Below, piece by piece: positions 6,799 to 12,601 of a stretch of 12,601 nt of DNA; positions within the stretch are counted from its first letter, which is position 1; each line of letters begins with the position of its first letter. The position numbers were made by a program, and so were the translations under genes. The notes beneath the pieces are model-generated. The model was not told where the DNA came from. It saw only the letters and a program-made list of their open reading frames with translations, and did no database searches. This stretch comes from UBA2365 sp964594045 (GTDB lineage Bacteria; Bacteroidota; Bacteroidia; Chitinophagales; Saprospiraceae): contig CAZQKR010000073.1 in NCBI GenBank assembly GCA_964594045.1, positions 1 through 12,601 on the forward strand, read 5' to 3'.

Positions 6799-6924
6799 TT
6801 TGAGCTGATACGAACATCATGAACAAAGGAACAAACAAACAACTAAAACCGATATATTTATGCGCATCAACACCGTAATACCAAATCGACTGATATGGCA
6901 TTTCACATTGTTGCTCTTTCTGGT

Positions 6925-7500
6925 TCATCGGGTTGCAAAGTGTATCGCATTCCCGTTCCATTCCACGGCACCGTTTATGGCATTGAGTACATCTTCAGGA
7001 AAATCGACAAAACTCCACATGTCTTTGTGCCTTGGATCCATAAAGTGTTCTTCTACACAACGTTCCAGCATTTGCCGTAGCGGATCATAAAATCCATCAG
7101 TGTTCAGTACCACTATCGGTCCGGTATACAAACCAAGCCGCTTTAACGTCATGGTCTCCAATAATTCTTCAAGCGTTCCGGTCCCACCGGGCAGAGCTAC
7201 AACTGCATCTGCTCCTTCAAGTAACCTGGCTTTCCGCTCATGCATGGTGATCGTATACTCAAAATCCCTGACTTCCTTATGCCCCCACTCGATCTCATCC
7301 ATAAATCTGGGGATCACACCCTTGATCTTACCTCCGAGTTCCAGAATGGTGTCAGCCAGTTGGCCCATCAAACCTCTTGCACCTCCGCCATAAACGACCT
7401 CGACACCTGCCTGAACAAAAGACATGGCAAGTTTTGCGGTTGCTTCAAAATACTTTTGGTCAACCATCGAACTTGATGCACAATACACACATATCTTCAT
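6925..7500 (-). CDS. LOG family protein (TIGR00730; nucleoside 5'-monophosphate phosphoribohydrolase)
   Basis: LOG proteins have a Rossmann-like fold and cleave the N-glycosidic bond of nucleoside monophosphates. In plants and some bacteria they activate cytokinin; in most bacteria the physiological role is nucleotide breakdown or unknown. With the ATG at 7500 the product is 191 residues, the usual length. Motifs are YGGGARGLMG at 37-46, MHERK at 86-90 and the signature PGGTGTLEE at 104-112, whose glutamate is catalytic in the family. A TTG codon two codons upstream (7506) can extend the frame. The ATG is preferred because it gives the typical MKICVYCASS opening. The gene starts 28 bp after the glycosyltransferase stop on the same strand, so the two are probably co-transcribed. 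Confidence 0.93.
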   Translation of the reverse strand: MKICVYCASSSMVDQKYFEATAKLAMSFVQAGVEVVYGGGARGLMGQLADTILELGGKIKGVIPRFMDEIEWGHKEVRDFEYTITMHERKARLLEGADAVVALPGGTGTLEELLETMTLKRLGLYTGPIVVLNTDGFYDPLRQMLERCVEEHFMDPRHKDMWSFVDFPEDVLNAINGAVEWNGNAIHFATR

Positions 7501-7528
7501 TTGCAATTGTTTTTAATCCGGGTAAAAA

Positions 7529-8677
7529 CTAGCCCAATCGTATTTTATCATACAATCTGACAAAAGCATCCACCATTTTATTCCATTGATATTTTTCAAG
7601 TTCCTGAACCATATTTTTTTCGAAAAACGACTTCCTGTCATGTTCAAAAAAATCCAGAATGGCTGTGCTCACCGCATTGACTGCGGGTTCAACAACATAA
7701 CCCACAACCTGATCCGGGATCATTTCGGGCAATCCGCCGACATTGGTCACCAGCATGGGTTTTCCAAAATGATAGGCGATTTGTGTAACCCCGCTCTGTG
7801 TAGCATGTTTATACGGCTGTACTACCAGATCCGATGCTCCGAAATATGCACTGACCTGATCGTCAGGAATATAATCTGATCTCAGGATCACACGATCTTC
7901 CAGTTTCAGCCGAAGGATCAATTCAAGATAAGGTTGCTGATCAGTATAAAACTCACCGGCAACGATCAGTTTTACCGGTAATTCAACCACCCGGGGATTG
8001 CTCATGGCTTCCAGCAACCAGTCCAGCCCTTTGTAATCACGGATAAACCCAAAAAAAAGCAGATACCTGTATTCCGGAGCCAGACCAAGTTGAGCAATTG
8101 CCTGCGCCCTTTCCATAGGTTGCCCGTAATTGTCAAAAACAGGGTGTGGTGTCAATTCCGTCGACAAATTTTTCCTGTATTGCAGTGCATCATCCATCAC
8201 ACTTTGAGTCATCACCACCATACCATCGATACTTTGCATAAAAAAACTCGTCAACTGTTGGTCTCCGGGACGCCTTTCATGCGGGACGATATTATCAGCC
8301 AGGCAAAGTATCCTGGTTTTTTTATTTCGTCTGACGATCCTGGAAATAATACTGAAACAGGGAGACATAAATGGCAACCAATAACGGAAAATCAACACAT
8401 CAGGCGCTTCTTTGCGGATGCGAAAGCCGGTTTTCAGCCATGAAAAGGGATTCACTGAACTGACAGTTCTCCGTATGTCCAGGTCAAAAGGCGATGGTGA
8501 GCTGCTTAATTGGCTTTTACCCGGAAATAAAACTGAAGGATATTGTGTGGTAAAGGTTTCAAGGGACACATCATGCCCCATCCGGATGAATTCCCGGGCA
8601 AGTCGCTCATTAAATGCAGCCAATCCGCCCCGAAAAGGCCAGGCAGGTCCAATCATTTTAATACGCAATCCTTCCAT
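7529..8677 (-). CDS. Glycosyltransferase family 4 (GT-B fold)
   Basis: The 382-residue protein is predicted to transfer a sugar from a nucleotide-sugar donor to a glycan, lipid or other acceptor at the cytoplasmic face of the membrane. The N-terminal acceptor half has the glycine-rich RGGLAAFNERLAREF segment at 16-30 and the ADNIVPHE segment at 127-134. The C-terminal donor half begins near 205 with FFGFIRDYKGLDWLLEA (208-224). Its donor-binding loop is QSGVTQIAYHFGKPMLVTNV (294-313), followed by GGLPE at 314-318. The two glutamates of the usual EX7E motif are not seen there and are replaced by a Gln-rich version. There is no signal peptide or membrane helix. The ATG at 8677 is used; an alternative ATG lies at residue 8. 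It is the first gene of the minus-strand set with the LOG and MOSC genes, and no polysaccharide cluster is visible nearby. Confidence 0.93.
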   Translation of the reverse strand: MEGLRIKMIGPAWPFRGGLAAFNERLAREFIRMGHDVSLETFTTQYPSVLFPGKSQLSSSPSPFDLDIRRTVSSVNPFSWLKTGFRIRKEAPDVLIFRYWLPFMSPCFSIISRIVRRNKKTRILCLADNIVPHERRPGDQQLTSFFMQSIDGMVVMTQSVMDDALQYRKNLSTELTPHPVFDNYGQPMERAQAIAQLGLAPEYRYLLFFGFIRDYKGLDWLLEAMSNPRVVELPVKLIVAGEFYTDQQPYLELILRLKLEDRVILRSDYIPDDQVSAYFGASDLVVQPYKHATQSGVTQIAYHFGKPMLVTNVGGLPEMIPDQVVGYVVEPAVNAVSTAILDFFEHDRKSFFEKNMVQELEKYQWNKMVDAFVRLYDKIRLG

Positions 8678-8923
8678 GATCCTATTTTAGAGGGGTAAAA
8701 ATAATCAATTCAGATCAGAATATGCTTTATTCTTTGAAAAAGTACAATTTCTTATTTAATTGCTGATTTTACCACAGAATTATAAATTATACTATTTTTA
8801 ATATGAGGTGTCTGGAAAACTGAGAAAATGAAATTTTCTCTGTTTAATACTGTAAAAATTTGTGTAAACAACTCAAATTCAATTTCAAAATTCTTTGCAA
8901 TTTAATTTTCCCGGATGAAAACG

Positions 8924-8931
8924 TATATTTG
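8924..8931 (+). promoter_or_regulatory. -7 element of the large secreted-protein gene
   Basis: TATATTTG matches TAnnTTTG exactly. The nearest upstream TTTG (8894-8897) is 26 bases away, more than the usual 19-21, so the -33 element is uncertain. Transcription would begin near 8938, giving a leader of about 17 nt before the ATG at 8955. Confidence 0.55.
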
Positions 8932-8954
8932 CTGCACAGATTAAAAACATAAAA

Positions 8955-11900
8955 ATGAATCAAAAACTCATTGCAATTTTTAAATTACTCACCCTTTCCT
9001 TCATTTTGGGGATGCATCCGGCTGTGGCTCAATACGCTCCATTTGATGAATTACCCGGATTCGTAAAAAGCATCAAGCCGGCCTATGATCCGGGTTATCC
9101 TGAATGGGCAAAAAAGTTATATGATGATGAGATCAATTTTTACGAAGTAAATAAGCTGTATGAAACTTTCATGGCAGCCAATCCCGGTAAAAAATCCGCG
9201 ATTACCAGATATTACAAAAGTTGGCGCAGGGCTGTCCGTGAATACGTTTTACCCGACGGCAGTATACAGTTGCCTGAAATGGATAATTATCACAGAGAGT
9301 TACATGAAAGCCGGAAAAATCAGCAATACCCGTGGGTTTCCAGGGAATCGGACAGTGAATGGTCATTTTTAGGCCCGAAAGAGACATTCTGGCTCAATGA
9401 AAATGGTACTTCTGAAGCTCCAGATCGCGCTCCTTGGCAAGTGAACGTATATGCCATCGATGTTGCTCCTTCTGACTTTAACGTTATTTACGCAGGTACT
9501 GAGACAGGTTTTGTCAACAAAAGTACCGACAAGGGTCAGACATGGCAACTCATGGCACCCGGATATCTTTTTGGAGGAGGAATCACTGCAGTTGCCGTAC
9601 ATCCTGCCGACCCCAACATTGTATTTGTATCGGGTGGAAACCAGGTGCATCGTTCAGATGATGGTGGACTTTCATGGCAACCTATGCTGCCACTAAACAA
9701 TCTCTTTTACGCTGACCGGTTGCGCATCGATCCGCAGAATCCCTTAAAAATTTTCGCAGCTTCAGAAAAAGGAATATTTGTTAGTTCAGATGGAGGAAAT
9801 ACCTGGACACAAAGATATCAGAATCAAGCATGGGATATCCGGATCAAGCCCGGGGACGGACAAACCATTTATGCCATAACCCGTAATGCAGGATTCTATT
9901 CATTGGTCAGATCCTTGAACGGAGGACAATCCTTCAGCATAGTTCAGGAATTTCCGGGAAACTATTCTGTTTCTTCAGGCGCCTATCTTGGAGTCACAGC
10001 CAAAAATCCTGAACTGCTGTTCTCAGTTTTGCTGGGGTCCAATGATACCCCCTATTTGCTGAAAGGGAATTTTGCCAATAATAACATCAGTTGGAACCTG
10101 ATCGCAACAGGCAGAACGGCTAATTTTGAGATGGACAACGGGCAAGGATACTTTGATCTTGCGATGGAAATTTCCCCTTTGGATGAAAAGATCATTTTGG
10201 TGGGCACCACTACCCTGTTCAAATCCACCAATGGCGGATTGACTTTTTCAGCTGTGGGCGGATATTGGGGACCATTCAACATACATCCTGATATTCAGGA
10301 TATTAAGATGTTGCCTAATGGAGAAACATGGGTTGCCACGGATGGAGGAATGAATTACACTTCAGATGTTTTCACTATACAGGACAACTATCATGTACGG
10401 TGCAAAGGTCTCATGGGTTCGGATATGTGGGGTTTTGACCAGGGATGGAACGAAGATCTGGTGGTCGGGGGAAGGTACCATAACGGGAACACGGCAATCG
10501 CTGATTTTTATCAGAATAAATCACTGAGAATGGGCGGTGCCGAGTCACCGACAGGTTGGGTTTTGCAGGGCAGAAGCAGGCATGTGGCTTTTGATGACCT
10601 GGGAAATGGCTGGATCTTACCCAAAACAGCAGAAAGTGAACCGGAGGGAAGGTTTATTTTCAGCAAATATCCGAATATGGATGAATATGGGGGCAGAAGG
10701 AGTAATTTTGTCCACCACCCCAATTATTACGGCACATTTTACCTGGGAGAAGGCAATGGTTTCTGGAAAAGTACCGATATGGGCGTAAGTTATAATTTGC
10801 TCCACACATTCCCCGGCAGGGTCAGATACCTTCAGATCTCATACAAAAATCCGGATGTGATTTATGCTGATGTCAATAATTATGGACTGTACCGGTCCGG
10901 GGACGGGGGTCATACATGGGTTCAGAAACCAGCTTTGACCAGTGCACCGTATGGTCATTCTGGGTGGAAAGGCAACTTATTTTTTGCCATATCGCCCTAT
11001 GATGAAAATACCATTTATGCCTGTCTCCAAAATGGAACATGGTCGGCGGATATCGGCAAGGTTTTCCAGAGTCAGGACGGAGGAAATACATGGGAAGACT
11101 GGTCAGGAACTGTAAGTGATTACCTGAAATGCCTGGTTATCCAGCCAACAGCCGGGAATGAGGATCTGGTCTATTTGTTCACTAAAGGTCTCAACGGAAA
11201 GCCTGCACGTGTGATGATCCGCAAACAGAGTATGGCAGACTGGGTTGATTTCAGTTCTGACTACCCTGTTGGTATGGCGCCCAATATGGCATTACCTTTT
11301 TTCAGGGACAGCAAGATCCGGGTTGGCGGTAATGGCAGCGTCTGGGAATCGCCTTTGGCTGAACCGGAATTCATTCCGGTGATCAACCCATGGGTAGAGA
11401 AACCATTTTACAGTTGTATGACGGATACGCTGTACTTTGATGACCATTCCATGATCAACCACGAAGGGGCGAGCTGGCATTGGGAAATAGACCCCGAACC
11501 TGAGTACATTAGTGATCCGAACATCAGAAACCCCAAAGTAGTTTTAGGTAACCCGGGTTCGTATACCGTTCATTTTTCAGTCATGCAAAAAGGTGAAACC
11601 TACTCAAAAACTATTCAGGATATGGTCAGTGCTACAACCTGTCCGTCCATTGAAGATTGCAGTAACCCGGCAGATGTTCCAAAGGACAACTGGTCATTGT
11701 TGAATGTGGACAGTCAGGAAACGACCGGAGAAGATGGCAAAGCGATCAATGCCATAGACGGTGATCCATCCACGATCTGGCATACGGAATGGTACTGGAA
11801 CAGTCCGGGTTATCCGCATGAGATCAGCATCGACCTCGGTGATGTATACCGCATTTCTGAATTCACCTATCTGCCAAGGCAGGATGGAGAGAACGGCCGG

Positions 11901-12380
11901 ATAAAAAACTACAAGTTATATATCAGCAAACAAAACAATCAATGGGGATTGACAGCTGCAACAGGAAATTTTTTGAATACAGCTGCCCCTCAGAAAGTCC
12001 CTCTGGATCCGCCGGTTGCCGGGAGATACCTGAAGTTGGTTGCAGTGTCAGAAGTGAACGGAAATCCGTGGGCTTCAGCAGCAGAATTGAGTGTAAAAGG
12101 CTGTCTGAACATATATTCCAGTCTGGAACAACCGGAGAAAATCCAGGCTTTAAAGGCATTTCCTGTTCCATCAACCGGGAAGATCCGGATCGCTGCGCCC
12201 AGTGGAAAAGCATTCAGTTATCAGGTTCATGATATGCAGGGAAAAATAGTTTTGCAAGGTTTGGTGGATGATGCATCTGAACTCCTGGAACTTGATCTTT
12301 CAATACAATTGCCGGGTGTTTATCTGGTGACATTTACCAGTCAGGGAGTCCATTATTATGCCAAGGTAGTGAAGATGTAA
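8955..12380 (+). CDS. Secreted Asp-box beta-propeller protein with PKD-like, F5/8 type C and T9SS sorting domains
   Basis: The 1141-residue protein opens with a Sec signal peptide (1-26, cleavage probably after AVAQ). Residues 160-800 carry eight clear Asp-box (BNR, sortilin-like) motifs of the form S-x-D/N-x-G-x-T/S-W/F/Y. They begin at 190, 234, 277, 320, 424, 606, 648 and 706, and a degenerate one lies at 461. These repeats build beta-propellers found in sialidases, xyloglucanases and VPS10 proteins. A PKD-like region follows at about 815-892 (GSYTVHFSV). An F5/8 type C or discoidin-like carbohydrate-binding domain spans about 912-1050 (AIDGDPSTIWHTEW, EISIDLGD, GRYLKLVA). The last 75 or so residues (from about 1064: ALKAFPVPSTG, LPGVYLVTF, KVVKM) form a T9SS type A sorting domain. 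The protein is therefore exported across both membranes and released or anchored at the surface. No catalytic residues can be assigned; glycan binding or degradation is an inference. The ATG at 8955 starts the signal peptide. Confidence 0.92.
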   Translation: MNQKLIAIFKLLTLSFILGMHPAVAQYAPFDELPGFVKSIKPAYDPGYPEWAKKLYDDEINFYEVNKLYETFMAANPGKKSAITRYYKSWRRAVREYVLPDGSIQLPEMDNYHRELHESRKNQQYPWVSRESDSEWSFLGPKETFWLNENGTSEAPDRAPWQVNVYAIDVAPSDFNVIYAGTETGFVNKSTDKGQTWQLMAPGYLFGGGITAVAVHPADPNIVFVSGGNQVHRSDDGGLSWQPMLPLNNLFYADRLRIDPQNPLKIFAASEKGIFVSSDGGNTWTQRYQNQAWDIRIKPGDGQTIYAITRNAGFYSLVRSLNGGQSFSIVQEFPGNYSVSSGAYLGVTAKNPELLFSVLLGSNDTPYLLKGNFANNNISWNLIATGRTANFEMDNGQGYFDLAMEISPLDEKIILVGTTTLFKSTNGGLTFSAVGGYWGPFNIHPDIQDIKMLPNGETWVATDGGMNYTSDVFTIQDNYHVRCKGLMGSDMWGFDQGWNEDLVVGGRYHNGNTAIADFYQNKSLRMGGAESPTGWVLQGRSRHVAFDDLGNGWILPKTAESEPEGRFIFSKYPNMDEYGGRRSNFVHHPNYYGTFYLGEGNGFWKSTDMGVSYNLLHTFPGRVRYLQISYKNPDVIYADVNNYGLYRSGDGGHTWVQKPALTSAPYGHSGWKGNLFFAISPYDENTIYACLQNGTWSADIGKVFQSQDGGNTWEDWSGTVSDYLKCLVIQPTAGNEDLVYLFTKGLNGKPARVMIRKQSMADWVDFSSDYPVGMAPNMALPFFRDSKIRVGGNGSVWESPLAEPEFIPVINPWVEKPFYSCMTDTLYFDDHSMINHEGASWHWEIDPEPEYISDPNIRNPKVVLGNPGSYTVHFSVMQKGETYSKTIQDMVSATTCPSIEDCSNPADVPKDNWSLLNVDSQETTGEDGKAINAIDGDPSTIWHTEWYWNSPGYPHEISIDLGDVYRISEFTYLPRQDGENGRIKNYKLYISKQNNQWGLTAATGNFLNTAAPQKVPLDPPVAGRYLKLVAVSEVNGNPWASAAELSVKGCLNIYSSLEQPEKIQALKAFPVPSTGKIRIAAPSGKAFSYQVHDMQGKIVLQGLVDDASELLELDLSIQLPGVYLVTFTSQGVHYYAKVVKM

Positions 12381-12513
12381 GTAATTGATAAATAATTGGT
12401 TGAATCTACTGATCAAAATTTTATCTGGTAATTGGAAAATGTAGAAAAAAGATTTTCACTGACTAAACTTTTTATTCTTTATGATGTAAATGATTATTCC
12501 TTTTCAAATACCA

Positions 12514-12541
12514 CTTTGCGTCTCTGCGCATTTGCGGGAAA
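12514..12541. repeat. 8-bp-period GC-rich intergenic motif
   Basis: Three imperfect 8-base units starting TTTGCG, TCTGCG and TTTGCG lie at 12515-12538, followed by GGAAA-like bases. From memory, motifs of this TTTGCGTC type are scattered between genes in many Bacteroidota genomes; this window alone cannot confirm that. Confidence 0.45.
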
Positions 12542-12552
12542 CATAGTAAATC

Positions 12553-12594
12553 TCCAAAATCCAAAAGTACACAATCCAAAATCCAAAAGTACAC
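12553..12594. repeat. 22-bp-period tandem repeat at the window end
   Basis: The same 20-base sequence, beginning TCCAAAATCC and ending AAAAGTACAC, occurs at 12553-12572 and 12575-12594, separated by AA. Each copy also contains a smaller ATCCAAA duplication. It is non-coding and minisatellite-like, and may continue past the window. Confidence 0.8.
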
Positions 12595-12601
12595 TTTAAA
12601 T

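Noticed and set aside
6743..6961. 72-codon minus-strand frame overlapping the end of the LOG gene
   Set aside because: It overlaps the LOG coding end in another frame and crosses the 14-bp repeat; the protein shows no domain.

Overview
The window looks like chromosomal DNA of a member of the Bacteroidota. Three independent signs support this. Several genes are preceded by the Bacteroidota -7 promoter element TAnnTTTG. Start codons sit in A-rich contexts rather than behind strong Shine-Dalgarno sites. The large secreted protein at the right end carries a type IX secretion (Por/T9SS) C-terminal sorting domain. The order or genus cannot be named from this sequence.

Left part (1-2354): a lipoprotein-type MsrA gene on the minus strand is divergent from an initiator tRNA (tRNA-fMet, CAT). 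The tRNA is followed by the most unusual structure in the window, a 128-bp unit repeated three times in tandem plus a 21-bp fourth start. Each unit begins with the exact 3' end of the tRNA (T-loop to discriminator base). Each then carries an intrinsic terminator and a 54-bp block that folds into two bulged hairpins. The array ends at a second, different terminator. After about 460 bp without a supported gene comes a candidate structured leader and metK.

Middle part (2355-5890): metK (S-adenosylmethionine synthetase), a gap of about 550 bp without a supported gene, a Prx6-type peroxiredoxin with a clear terminator, and an uncharacterised five-helix membrane protein with a conserved-looking GWPFGHDLTDNKT segment. 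A long 37-nt hairpin separates the last gene from the convergent minus-strand genes.

Right part (5893-12601): a probable minus-strand operon with the order GT4 glycosyltransferase, LOG-family phosphoribohydrolase, MOSC-domain protein. It is followed on the plus strand by a 1141-residue secreted protein with Asp-box beta-propeller repeats, a PKD-like domain, an F5/8 type C (discoidin-like) domain and a T9SS sorting tail. The window ends in short minisatellite-like intergenic repeats.

Functionally, the left half is rich in methionine and oxidative-stress functions (MsrA, initiator tRNA, MetK, peroxiredoxin), but nothing shows that these are one regulon. The tRNA-derived tandem array and the metK leader are the parts most worth following up.
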